Positions 35,120 to 44,500 of a stretch of 62,478 bases of DNA are shown in pieces. The translations under genes and the position numbers were made by a program. Each line of letters opens with the position of its first letter. Within the stretch, counting starts at the first letter, position 1. The notes under the pieces were generated by a model. It saw only the letters and a program-made list of their open reading frames with translations. It did not search any database and was not told the origin of the DNA. The DNA comes from Planctomycetota bacterium. GTDB lineage: Bacteria; Planctomycetota; B15-G4. The stretch lies in the NCBI GenBank assembly GCA_029259745.1, contig JAJDEO010000038.1, positions 1 through 62,478 of the forward strand, given 5' to 3'.

Positions 35120-35214
35120 ACCATGCCCACCTCGGACCGTCGTCATGCCGGCCGACGGCGCCGGCGTCACTCTCGGCTCGCGAGGGACGTCCCGAACAAC
35201 ATCACAGCCGTGGT

Positions 35215-35436
35215 CTAGCCCGCGTTGTTCGCGGAGAAGTCGGGCCAGGCGACGCTCTCGAGATCACCCGCGCTTTCGAGAGGCAGCTCTGAGCTGCGTT
35301 CGAGCGCGAGCTCGAGCGAGACGAAGGAGCCGTCCTGGTCGTGAGAGGCATCGGCGAGTTGCGTCCGGGATCCCAGGAGGGGCGACTCGGATCTCTTCGG
35401 GAACGAACGGGCCCCAGCGTCGTGGCGCCGGCTCAT
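35215..35436 (-). CDS. Possible small protein between lysC and asd
   Basis: This 73-residue frame begins at ATG 35436 with ggcggag 6-7 bases upstream and ends at the TAG at 35215. Its codons are strongly biased to G/C in the third position in the C-terminal part (GSFVSLELALERSSELPLES), as in neighbouring genes. The protein is acidic at the end and has no signal peptide or motif I recognise. It lies 19 bases after lysC and about 95 before asd in the same direction, so it would be co-transcribed with them. It may be a real small gene or a remnant. Confidence 0.4.
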   Translation of the reverse strand: MSRRHDAGARSFPKRSESPLLGSRTQLADASHDQDGSFVSLELALERSSELPLESAGDLESVAWPDFSANNAG

Positions 35437-35454
35437 GTCCCACTCCGCCACCGG

Positions 35455-36897
35455 TCAGTCGTTCTGCGGCACAGCTCGGCTGACGTCGGCGGTGTCGCCG
35501 ACTTCGAAAAGCGCGGCGTGGAGCGCGCGCGTGGCGCGGTCGACGTCGGCCTCGGGAATAGCACAGTGGATCGAGACGTCGCCGGGGCCATGGGACACGA
35601 GGTGGACCGGGATGTTCGCGTCGGCGAGACAGCGCAGCGTGGTCGCCGCGATCATCGCCTGAGACGAGAGTCCGTCGCCGACAACACCCATCAGTGCGAT
35701 GTCCCGGTGGACGTCGAGCCCGCCGACACCGCGCGCGCCGCTCTCGGCGAGCAGTCGCAGCGTCTTGCGCGCGAGCGGAACATCTTCGTCGGCGAGCGTG
35801 AACGACAGCGACGTCATCGCGCTGGCGACGGCATCGACCGACACGCCGGCATCGCCGAGCGCACTGAGCACCGCTCCAGCCACGCCAGGCTCATTCACCA
35901 TCGCCGCGTCGTGCACCTGCATGACAGCGGCCCCGCGCCGCGCCGCGAGTGCCGCCACGCGCGACGAACGCGCTTCGCTGGCGTGGTGGTCGACGATGCG
36001 CGTGCCGACGGTGTCGACGTCGTCGATCGAGCGCAACGAGACTTCGATGTCCCGACCACGCAACGGATCGAGACACCGCGGGTGCAGGATGCGCGCGCCG
36101 TAGTAGCCGAGTTCGCAGGCCTCGTCGAACGAGATCTGCGGCAACAACATCGCGTCGGGCACGGCCGTCGGGTCGGCGCTCATGAACCCGGGGACGTTCT
36201 TCCAGAGTTCGAGCGCCGCGGCGTCGAGGGCTGCCGCCGCGACACCGGCCGAGTAATCTGTGCCACCGCGCCCGAGCAGGACGACGTCGCCGTCGTGGTC
36301 GAGCGCATAGAAGCCGGTGAGGATCAGCACGCGGTCGTGGAGTTCGTGGTCGATGCGGCGCAGCCCTTCGCGACACGCCTCGATGTCGCACGTGGCCACG
36401 CCGTACGAGCCCTCAGCACGTAGACCAGCCTCCTCGGACGTGATGGCGCGCGCGTCGGCGCCCGCCGCGCGCACGCCGGCGGCGAGGATAGGTGCCGACA
36501 GCCGCTCGCCGTGGGCGAGCACGAGCGCGCGCGTGCGCTGGGTGAGTTCGCCCGTCAGCCGGATGCCCGTGAGCAGGCGGTGCACGTCGCGGATCACGGC
36601 GTCGCAGATCGGCGGCGCCGCGCGACCCCCTTGCACCGCCGCGTACACCGCGTGATGACGCGCTCGCAGCCGCGCCGTCATGGCATCGACGAGCTCGCCG
36701 CCGGCACGCGCATCGAGTGCCGCTGCCGTGGCCGCTTCGAGTTCGTCCGTCACACCTCTGAGAGCCGACGCGACCACGAGCAAGCGCTCGCCCGACGCAC
36801 GTCGTGACGCGATCGCCTCGCAGACACGGCGCGTGCCGTCCGCGTCGTCGAGCAGCGACCCACCGACCTTCACGACCGTGAGCGGCGACGACATCAT
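35455..36897 (-). CDS. lysC: Aspartate kinase
   Basis: The 480-residue enzyme phosphorylates aspartate, the first step to lysine, threonine and methionine. The kinase opens with VVKVGGSLLDD; GFYALDHDGDVVLLGRGGTDYS and ELWKNVPGFMSADP are the standard catalytic and Asp-binding regions. The C-terminal 170 residues contain two ACT-like regulatory domains (starting AVMQVHDAAMV and IALMGVVGDGL), as in enzymes under feedback control by lysine or threonine. The ATG at 36897 overlaps the dapA stop (ATGA), so dapA and lysC are translated together. Confidence 0.93.
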   Translation of the reverse strand: MMSSPLTVVKVGGSLLDDADGTRRVCEAIASRRASGERLLVVASALRGVTDELEAATAAALDARAGGELVDAMTARLRARHHAVYAAVQGGRAAPPICDAVIRDVHRLLTGIRLTGELTQRTRALVLAHGERLSAPILAAGVRAAGADARAITSEEAGLRAEGSYGVATCDIEACREGLRRIDHELHDRVLILTGFYALDHDGDVVLLGRGGTDYSAGVAAAALDAAALELWKNVPGFMSADPTAVPDAMLLPQISFDEACELGYYGARILHPRCLDPLRGRDIEVSLRSIDDVDTVGTRIVDHHASEARSSRVAALAARRGAAVMQVHDAAMVNEPGVAGAVLSALGDAGVSVDAVASAMTSLSFTLADEDVPLARKTLRLLAESGARGVGGLDVHRDIALMGVVGDGLSSQAMIAATTLRCLADANIPVHLVSHGPGDVSIHCAIPEADVDRATRALHAALFEVGDTADVSRAVPQND

Positions 36898-37907
36898 GAC
36901 GGCAGCGTGGCCGGACGCACGCTTGGAGCGCTCGTGCTGAAGTGCGTCTTGAGTGCGGCGAGTGGAAGTGCGGGATGTGCGATCAGCTGCTGGACGGCGG
37001 CGTGCAAGGCGCGCTGACCCGCCGGTCCCATCGGGGCCAAGGGCGCACGACACACGGCGGGCGCGACGTCGAGCATCTCGAGCGCCGCCTTGACGGGCAA
37101 CGGGTTGCGGTAACGCTGCGTCACGGACAGCGTGCGCGCCCCGACGGACAGCAGTTCGTCAGCCTCGATGGCGACGAGCGCCGCAACGCGTGCCAGCGCG
37201 TCGCCTTCGAGCGCAGTCGTGCCTTCAGCGGACGCCGCGCGCGCCATGACACTCGCGTAGAGCGCCGGCGCGAGGTTGGCGCCGAACGTCACGGCACCAT
37301 CCGCACGGATCTCGGGATCGGCCAACGCGGCGCCGAGCAGATGGTCGTCACCGCACAGCAGTGTGAGGCGGTCGCCACACAGCGCGCGCACGCGCCGCTT
37401 CGACTCCAGCGTGCCCGTCGCGTCCTTGACACCCGCGATGCACTCGTGATCCTCGGCGAGCCGCGCGAGGTCCTCGGGCAACAACGCCGAGCCCGTGCGC
37501 CCGGGGATCACGTAGGGAAACACCCGCGCCTCGGGCAACGCCAGCGCCACGGGGGCGTACCACGCTTCCCGCAACGCCGCGCTCGCCGCGCCGATGTAGG
37601 GGCAGTCGACGAGGAGCAGACTCCGGACTCCACGTCGCAGCGCGGCCCGCCCGCGGTCGATGACCTGCTCGAGCGGCCCGGCACCCAGCGCGACCATCAC
37701 GGCCTCGGGCGGCGCCACCTCGAGCACGGAATCGAGGAGCATCTCGCGCTCGCGGTCGGACAGACTCGAACCCTCGCCCGTCGTGCCCGCAACGAGCAGC
37801 TGGTCGACGCCCTGGTCGCGCCCGAACGCCGCCATCCGCGCGTACAACGCCACGTCGGGCGTTGCACCGCCCGCTGCAAACGGCGTGACGAGAGCGGTGA
37901 CGAGCAT
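36894..37907 (-). CDS. dapA: 4-hydroxy-tetrahydrodipicolinate synthase (DapA)
   Basis: The 337-residue enzyme condenses pyruvate with aspartate semialdehyde on the diaminopimelate/lysine route. Key residues are present: GTTGEGSSL, Tyr132 in FPYVIPGRTG and the Schiff-base Lys161 in GVKDATG. The family also includes N-acetylneuraminate lyase and other aldolases, but the coupling to lysC and asd favours DapA. It has about 40 residues more than the usual 295, mostly at the C-terminus (ending TSAPSVRPATLPS). The start has an aggag site; a 17-bp direct repeat lies just upstream. Confidence 0.88.
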   Translation of the reverse strand: MLVTALVTPFAAGGATPDVALYARMAAFGRDQGVDQLLVAGTTGEGSSLSDREREMLLDSVLEVAPPEAVMVALGAGPLEQVIDRGRAALRRGVRSLLLVDCPYIGAASAALREAWYAPVALALPEARVFPYVIPGRTGSALLPEDLARLAEDHECIAGVKDATGTLESKRRVRALCGDRLTLLCGDDHLLGAALADPEIRADGAVTFGANLAPALYASVMARAASAEGTTALEGDALARVAALVAIEADELLSVGARTLSVTQRYRNPLPVKAALEMLDVAPAVCRAPLAPMGPAGQRALHAAVQQLIAHPALPLAALKTHFSTSAPSVRPATLPS

Positions 37908-37921
37908 CGAACATCTCCTGT

Positions 37922-38053
37922 GTGAGACACCAGCCTAGGTTGGCGTTCCCACGCGCGCCTGCTGTGGTCGCGTCTGAATCCGGAGCGCTGCGTCGACCGG
38001 CCTCGGTCGATGCTCGACGAGGGACAGGCGACGATCGTGAGACACCAGCCTAG
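37922..38053. promoter_or_regulatory. Pair of 17-bp direct repeats upstream of dapA
   Basis: The sequence gtgagacaccagcctag occurs exactly at 37922-37938 and again at 38037-38053. The two copies lie in the same orientation, 115 bases apart, in the gap between dapA and the divergent pterin dehydratase gene. The first copy is 14 bases upstream of the dapA start codon. They could be operator half-sites for lysine-pathway control, or a simple duplication. Confidence 0.5.
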
Positions 38054-38145
38054 CAAGCGGCATCTCACCAATCAGCCGCACTGACTCGCGTCACCCGGCG
38101 CGACGCGCTACAACCCGCCCACACCTCCCCCGAGCCCCACGCCCG

Positions 38146-38484
38146 ATGCCCCTCGCCGACGAACCCTGCCCGACGCCTCAGAAGAGCGACACCCCGCTCA
38201 CCCCCGAGCAGATCGCCCCGCTGCGCGACCAACTCCCGGCCTGGACGGTCGTCGACCTCCACGACATCGAGCGGGCGTACTCGTTTCCCGACTTCAAGAC
38301 GGCCCTGGCGTTCGTGAACGCCGTCGGCGCCATCGCCGAAGACCACGGCCACCATCCTGACATCGAACTCGGTTGGGGCCGCGTCGCCCTGCGCTTCACG
38401 ACTCACGACATCGACGGACTGCACCGAGCCGACTTCATCCTGGCGGCGAAGGCCGACCGCACCTACGAGGAGACCTCCCGATGA
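38146..38484 (+). CDS. phhB: Pterin-4a-carbinolamine dehydratase
   Basis: The 112-residue protein recycles the 4a-hydroxy-pterin formed by aromatic amino acid hydroxylases, and may also act as a transcriptional coactivator. The active-site signature EDHGHHPDIELGWGRVALRF with its His pair and the later THDIDGLHRADFILAAKAD are fully conserved. No hydroxylase gene is nearby. The ATG at 38146 is the only good start. Its stop overlaps the ATG of the thioredoxin-like gene (ATGA), showing translational coupling. Confidence 0.93.
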   Translation: MPLADEPCPTPQKSDTPLTPEQIAPLRDQLPAWTVVDLHDIERAYSFPDFKTALAFVNAVGAIAEDHGHHPDIELGWGRVALRFTTHDIDGLHRADFILAAKADRTYEETSR

Positions 38485-38873
38485 CCCGCAAGCATCCCCA
38501 CTTCGACGACGGTGGCACGCTCGACTGGCACACCCACTACGCCGACGCCCTGGCCGAGGCCTCCAAGGACGGCAAGATCGTCTTCATCGAGATGGGCCGT
38601 GAGCTCTGCAGCCAGTGCCGCACGCTCGTGCAGTCGATCGTCCCGATGGAGGGCGTCGCGCGCGTGCTCAAGGAGCACTACGTCGCGCTCGCCTCCGATG
38701 CCGACGCGCCCGAGCACCCGGTCATCGACCTCGCCATGGAGAACATGCAGGACGCGATGATGCTGCCGTTCGTGCTCTTCGTCGACGGAGACGGCAAGTT
38801 TCTCGGCGGATCCCACGGCGCCGTTGCCCCGGATACCTTCCTCGAGAAGATCGAGAGCCTCGTCGCGACCTGA
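38481..38873 (+). CDS. Thioredoxin-like protein
   Basis: The 130-residue protein has a thioredoxin fold with the redox motif CSQC in GRELCSQCRTL near residue 38 and a cis-Pro region in MMLPFVLFVDGDGKFLGG. There is no signal peptide, so it is probably cytoplasmic. It resembles the short thioredoxin-like proteins that use CxxC to reduce disulfides; the partner is unknown. It is coupled to phhB by a 4-base overlap and followed by 170 bases before the subtilase gene. Confidence 0.82.
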   Translation: MTRKHPHFDDGGTLDWHTHYADALAEASKDGKIVFIEMGRELCSQCRTLVQSIVPMEGVARVLKEHYVALASDADAPEHPVIDLAMENMQDAMMLPFVLFVDGDGKFLGGSHGAVAPDTFLEKIESLVAT

Positions 38874-39049
38874 CGTCCGCACGCCCGCCGAAGGGCCGCG
38901 GGGCGCACCAGCCACCTCACAGCGCGCCCTCACCAAGCGCTCCCCCCTCGTGCCGAACCCGGTGATATCCTGAGACATCGTGGGCGCGCGCTGCTCCCGG
39001 CATCGGCCGGCGAGCGCGCGATCGCCGCGTCTCTCTCCCGGAGTTGGGT

Positions 39050-41425
39050 ATGTCGCGTTCGTTCGGTTTCAAGGTTGCAGTGACGCTGGTGGTCGGAGCG
39101 CTCGCGGGTCCCGTTTCTTCGCAGGCGACGGTGCATCCGCTGCTCGTCGAGCGCATGGCTCAGGCCGTGGCGGGCGAGCAACTCGAGGCGTATCTGGTCA
39201 TGGACGACCAGATGACGCTGGCCGAACTCGAGAACCACACGATCGGGCTGTCGTCGCGCGAGCGGCGCGTTGTCGTCGCGGACCTTCTGAAGAGCCACGC
39301 TGCGCTGAGTCAGGCGAGCGTGCAGGCCGTCCTCGAAGCCGCCGCGTTGGCCGGCCGCGCTGAGATCCGGCACACACTCTGGGCCGGAAACGCGATCGTC
39401 TTCGCGGCGGATTCCGACGTGCTCGAGCAGCTCGCGACGCTCGACGGTGTCGACCGCATTCGCCCCGTCGTGAACCTCGACGCCGCCGAGTATCAGGACG
39501 TCGCACCCGCGCCGATGCTTGCCTCGGCGAGCTATCCGTTCTTCGAAGACTTCGAATCGGGCGTGCTCGGCTCGGCCTGGACCGTCGAGACGACGGGCAC
39601 CGGCGTCGTCGACGTCACCTCAGACCAGTCGCCGGAAGGCAACTTCCACGTCACGATGGCCTCGTCGCTCGACAGCTCCGAAGGCACGGCCACGCTCACC
39701 GTCAGCCTCGACCTCGTCGGACAGAGCGACGTCGGGCTGCGCTTCCTCTTCAAAGAGTTCGGTGACGAGGACGACCCCGAAGACGCCGTGCTCCTCAGCG
39801 ACGACGGCGGCAACTCGTGGTTCGAGGCCCTCTCGCTGACGAGCGGCAGCACCAACTACGCGACACGCACGCTACAGCTCGACGACGCCATCGCGAACCT
39901 CGGCCTGTCCTACACGAACGACTTCCGCATCCGCTTCTCGTGGAGCGACAACTTCACGATCCCGACCGACGGCTTTGCGTTCGACAACATCGAGATCGCA
40001 CCCGGCGTCGGTGAGCCGGTCCCCGAGTTGAACATCGTCAAGCTCCAGGCGCCCGAGCTCTGGAACATCGGCGTGACGGGTGACGGCATCACGATCGCCA
40101 ACATCGACAGCGGCACCGACACGACGCACCCCGACCTCGCGAACCGCCTCTGGACGAACCCCGGCGAGATCCCGGGCAACGGCATCGACGACGACAGCAA
40201 CGGCAAGATCGACGACATCGTCGGCTGGGACTTCGTCGACAACGAGGGCAACCCCGACTCCTTCGACCCGCACGGCACGCAGACCGCCGGCCTGATGGTG
40301 GGCGACGGGACGAGCGGCCTCATGACGGGCATGGCGCCCGGCGCACGCATCGCCGCGATGCGCATCGGCGGTGAAACCGACTACTGGGCCGCGCAGCAGT
40401 ACGCGCTCGAGATCGGGGTCGACGTCGTCTCGTCGAGCTTCAGCTTCAAGTGGCCCTTCGCGCCGAAGCCCGACTACGCGATGCATCGCCAGCTCTGCAA
40501 CGTCGAGCTCGCGGCGGGGATCATCCACGCCAACTCGATCGGCAACCAGGGCAACCTCACCGCCAGCGGCTACCCCGTGCCGTGGAACATCTCCGCGCCG
40601 GGCAACTGCCCCCAGCCGTGGGGACATCCCGATGCCGTGGCTGGCGGACGCTCGTCCGTGCTCGGCTGCGCCGGCATCCAGATCGACGACACGCTGTACA
40701 CGTCATCCGGTCAGGGCCCGGCGGCCTGGGAAGACGTCACGCTCTACGACGCGGCCTACCCGCACGCGCAGAACTCCGCGTGGTTCGACTACCCCATGGG
40801 CGGCTTCGGTGGTGCCGGCCCGGGACTGCTCAAGCCCGACGTCTGCACGTACACGAACACGGTCATCACGACGACGATCGGTGGCGGGTACAGCTCGTTC
40901 GGCGGGACGTCGGCTGCGACGCCGCAGCTCGGCGGTGGTCTGGCGCTGCTGCGTGATCACCAGCCGAACGCCCTCCCGCGTCACATCGCGGCGGCTGTCG
41001 AACTCGCTTCGGTCGACCTCGGCCCCGTCGGCAAGGACACGCGCTACGGTGCCGGCAAGCTCGCCGTCTTCGACTCGGCGCGGCGCCTGTTGATCGTCGG
41101 CGCGGCCGACGACCTCACGCCGTCGATCGGCGCGACGTTCACGCTCGACATCTTCGCCGAACCGGGCAGCAACGTCTTCGCCTTCTACGGCCCGACGCTC
41201 GACGCCGGCCCGTCCGACTTCAACCTCGGCGGCACGTTCTTCCTGCTCAACTCGGTCACGATGGACGGCGCCGGAATGGGCTCGCTGTCGCTCACGATCC
41301 CGAGCATCCCGGCCCTCGTCGACGCCCTGGTCCACTTCCAGTTCGGCTCGGCGAACAGCGATGTTCTGACGTGGGGCCCCGGCCCGCGCCTCTCCGTCCC
41401 CGAGACGATCCAGATCACGAACTGA
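39050..41425 (+). CDS. Secreted subtilisin-like serine protease (S8)
   Basis: The product of about 791 residues has a signal peptide (SFGFKVAVTLVVGALAGPVSS), a propeptide-like region to residue 155, and then an inserted beta-sandwich at roughly 160-315 (FFEDFESGVLGSAWTVE, then FAFDNIEIAPG). The S8 catalytic domain follows with Asp353 (NIDSGTDTTHPDL), His408 (DPHGTQTAG) and Ser621 (GGTSAATP). The last 105 residues form a beta domain that loosely resembles the shared C-terminal module. The inserted sandwich before the catalytic Asp is unusual. The ATG at 39050 has ggag 6 bases upstream. Confidence 0.88.
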   Translation: MSRSFGFKVAVTLVVGALAGPVSSQATVHPLLVERMAQAVAGEQLEAYLVMDDQMTLAELENHTIGLSSRERRVVVADLLKSHAALSQASVQAVLEAAALAGRAEIRHTLWAGNAIVFAADSDVLEQLATLDGVDRIRPVVNLDAAEYQDVAPAPMLASASYPFFEDFESGVLGSAWTVETTGTGVVDVTSDQSPEGNFHVTMASSLDSSEGTATLTVSLDLVGQSDVGLRFLFKEFGDEDDPEDAVLLSDDGGNSWFEALSLTSGSTNYATRTLQLDDAIANLGLSYTNDFRIRFSWSDNFTIPTDGFAFDNIEIAPGVGEPVPELNIVKLQAPELWNIGVTGDGITIANIDSGTDTTHPDLANRLWTNPGEIPGNGIDDDSNGKIDDIVGWDFVDNEGNPDSFDPHGTQTAGLMVGDGTSGLMTGMAPGARIAAMRIGGETDYWAAQQYALEIGVDVVSSSFSFKWPFAPKPDYAMHRQLCNVELAAGIIHANSIGNQGNLTASGYPVPWNISAPGNCPQPWGHPDAVAGGRSSVLGCAGIQIDDTLYTSSGQGPAAWEDVTLYDAAYPHAQNSAWFDYPMGGFGGAGPGLLKPDVCTYTNTVITTTIGGGYSSFGGTSAATPQLGGGLALLRDHQPNALPRHIAAAVELASVDLGPVGKDTRYGAGKLAVFDSARRLLIVGAADDLTPSIGATFTLDIFAEPGSNVFAFYGPTLDAGPSDFNLGGTFFLLNSVTMDGAGMGSLSLTIPSIPALVDALVHFQFGSANSDVLTWGPGPRLSVPETIQITN

Positions 41426-41467
41426 GACGCCGCGCGGCGGAGCACCCACTCCCCCGGATGGCCAGGT

Positions 41468-41486
41468 CGCTCGTACACTACGAGCG
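41468..41486. promoter_or_regulatory. Palindromic hairpin between two exported-protein genes
   Basis: A perfect 8-bp inverted repeat (cgctcgta / tacgagcg) with a 3-base loop lies between the protease stop (41425) and the next start (41512). It could be a terminator for the protease or an operator for the next gene. No T-run follows it. Confidence 0.45.
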
Positions 41487-41511
41487 TCATCACCTCCGGG
41501 GGAGTGTCGCC

Positions 41512-44500
41512 ATGGCTGTCCGCTTCATCCTTGCTGCGTTGTTCGTCATCGCGACAGCGCAGTCCCAGCAACTCGCTGTCGATATCAACACCCTGACCGA
41601 TCCGATCGGCATCGACAGCAATCCCGAAGGCTTCGTCGCCGTCAACGGCTTCGTCTACTTCGCTGCAACGACACCTGACGCCGGGCGCGAGCTGTGGCGT
41701 AGCGACGGGACGCAGAACGGGACGGAGCGCGTCGTCGATCTGATGCCGGGCGTCGCAAGTTCGCATCCGAGCGAGTTGACCGCGTACCAAGGTTCGCTGT
41801 TCTTCGTCGCGCAAACGCCCGATGCCGGCCGCGAACTCATGCGTACGGACGGCACGGCGGCGGGCACGTTCGTCGTGCGCGATCTTGGCCTCGGCTCGCT
41901 CAACTCGTCGCCTCACGATCTCTTTGTTTCGGGCAACTTGCTGTACTTCGGCGCTTACGCAGCGCCGGCCTTGTTCGCTGGCTTCGGCGACGAACCGTGG
42001 GTCACCGACGGCACGGAGTTGGGCACGCGCTTCCTCGCCGACCTCGCCGCCGGGGTTGGCTCGTCGGGCCCGCGTGACTTCACGGCGCATGACGGCTTCG
42101 TCTACTTCACGGCCGAGGCGGACGGCGTCGGGCGCGAGCTGTTTCGCACGAACGGCACACCGATCGGCACAACGCTCGTCGCCGACCTTCGCGCGGGACC
42201 GGATGGATCGGACCCGGTCGACCTCGTGTCGTTCGACAGCTCGCTGTTCTTCATCGCCAACGACGCGGCGAGCGGATCGCCGGACATCTGGCGTACGGAC
42301 GGAACACCGGGCAGCACGTCGCTCGCGATCGACGCGTCGACAGCGAACTTCCCCGAGCAGCTCACCGTCTTCGACGAAGCGCTGTTCTTCGTCGGACGGC
42401 TCGGCAACAACGGCTCCGAGTTGCTGCGTTCGCTCGGCACCGAGGCATCCACGTCGCTCGTCGTCGACATCTACCCCGGCAGCATCAGTGGCTCGCCGTC
42501 CGACTTCACCGTGGCCGGCGGCACGCTGTACTTCACAGCCCAAGCGCCGACATCAGGGCGCGAGCTGTACGCGACGGACGGAACCGCGGGCAACACCGTC
42601 CTGCTCGAGATCGCACCCGGCCTCGACAGCGCCGTCCCGACGCAACTCACGGCACTGGGATCGTCCGTCGTCTTCACACTCGGCAACGGCAACCTCGATG
42701 CCGAACCGTGGATCTCCGACGGGACGCCCGGCGGCACGTTCGAGCTCGCCGATCTCTTCGCAGCCGATGGGTCGTCACCGCACGACGCACGCCTCGTCAC
42801 GCCGGGCGAGCTGTGGTTCGCCGCAGCCGGCACCGGCGTCGGCGTCGAGATCTGGCGCACCGACGGCACATCACTGGGCACAACGCTCGTCGCGGATGTC
42901 GCTGACCAGCCGTCGAGCGCTGGATCCGATCCTCGCGACTTCGCCACCCTCGCGAACCGCGTCTTCTTCGGCGCCAACGACGGGGTCCACGGCGACGAGC
43001 CGTGGGTTTCGGATGGCACGCCCGAAGGAACCTATCTCCTCGGCGACCTGCGCACGGGGCCGAGCGGATCGGGTGCGCTGAACTTCACCGCCGTCGGATC
43101 GCGCGTCGTGTTCGCGGCCAATGGCGACGCCGGCTGGCAGCTCTACGGCACCGACGGCACCCTCGCGGGCACGGAGCTGATCGACGTCGCGCCGGGTGGG
43201 AGCGCATCGGACCCCGCCGGCATGGCCGTGATCGACGGACGACTCTTCGTCACGCTGCGCACCGACGCCACCGGCCGTGAACCGTGGGTGAGCGATGGCA
43301 CGCTCGCCGGGACGGCGAGCCTCGGGGACCTGTTCCCGGGCCCGTCGACCGGCTCGTACAGCGGGTTCACGCCGTTCGAAGGACAGGTCCTCTTCGTCGG
43401 CGCCGATCCCGACGGCGGCGCCGAACTCTGGACCACCGACGGAACGGCCGCGGGCACGGCGCCGCTCATCGACGTCCTGACCGGGCCGCCCGGCTCGTCC
43501 CCCGACGAGATCACGCCCTTCCGCGACGGCGAGTTCGCGTTTCTCGGCTCGTCGACCACGGATCCGTTGAACCTCAGCCGCCAGGTTTGGTTCAGCGACG
43601 GAACGCAGGCCTCCACGAACGTCGTCATCCAGATCAACGGCCAGACGCCGCCCGGGAGCCTCGCGCAGCAGCTGACGCCCGCAGGTAACCGTGTGTACTG
43701 GCGGGCTCGCCCCTTCACGCTCGATGGCAGCCAACGCTTCCACCTCTTCGCGAGCAACGGCAAGGCCGCCGGGTCGTACACGCTCCACGCGCCCGACGTC
43801 GACAATCACGTCACCGACCTCGTTGCGCTTGACGACCGCGTCGTCTTCGTCGTCTCGACATCGGATGCGCCCGACGAAGTCTGGATCTCGGGCGGCACAC
43901 CCGCAACGACGTCGCTCGTCTGGTCGGGTGGCGAAATCGACGCCCCGCTCGTCGCGACACCCGGCGCCGTGTTCTTCGTCGAGAATGCGTCCGACGAGAG
44001 CGACCGCCTCTGGGCGACGGACGGAACGCCCGGCGGCACGCAGCTCGTCGCCGAACCCTTCCCCGACCCCTCCGTCGTGGAGACGATCGCCGGCGTGCGT
44101 CCGCTCGGCTCGGGCGACCGCGTGCTCTTCGCCGGCACGGACGCCGACGGTGGACGCGAGCCCTGGGCGGCCGGCACGACAGCCGGCTCCGGTGAACGTC
44201 TGGCCGACCTCAATCCCGGCGTGCCCTCGTCGAATCCGACGGACTTCATGCGACTCGGCGACGAGATCGTGTTCGCGGCCGACGATCCGCTCGCAGGACG
44301 CGAGGTCTTCTCGATCCCGATGTCGACAACGGGTGGCTGGGCCGTCGACGTCTTCGGCGCGGTGTGCGAAACGTCAAGCGGCGACCCGCTGCGGCTCGAC
44401 GTCGAGGGCCGCGCCGTCGGCGGCGAGGTCCTCGACGTCGGCCTGACGGGTGCATTCGACGCCACGCTCGCGGGGCTGTACTTCTCGTTCGGCACCGCCA

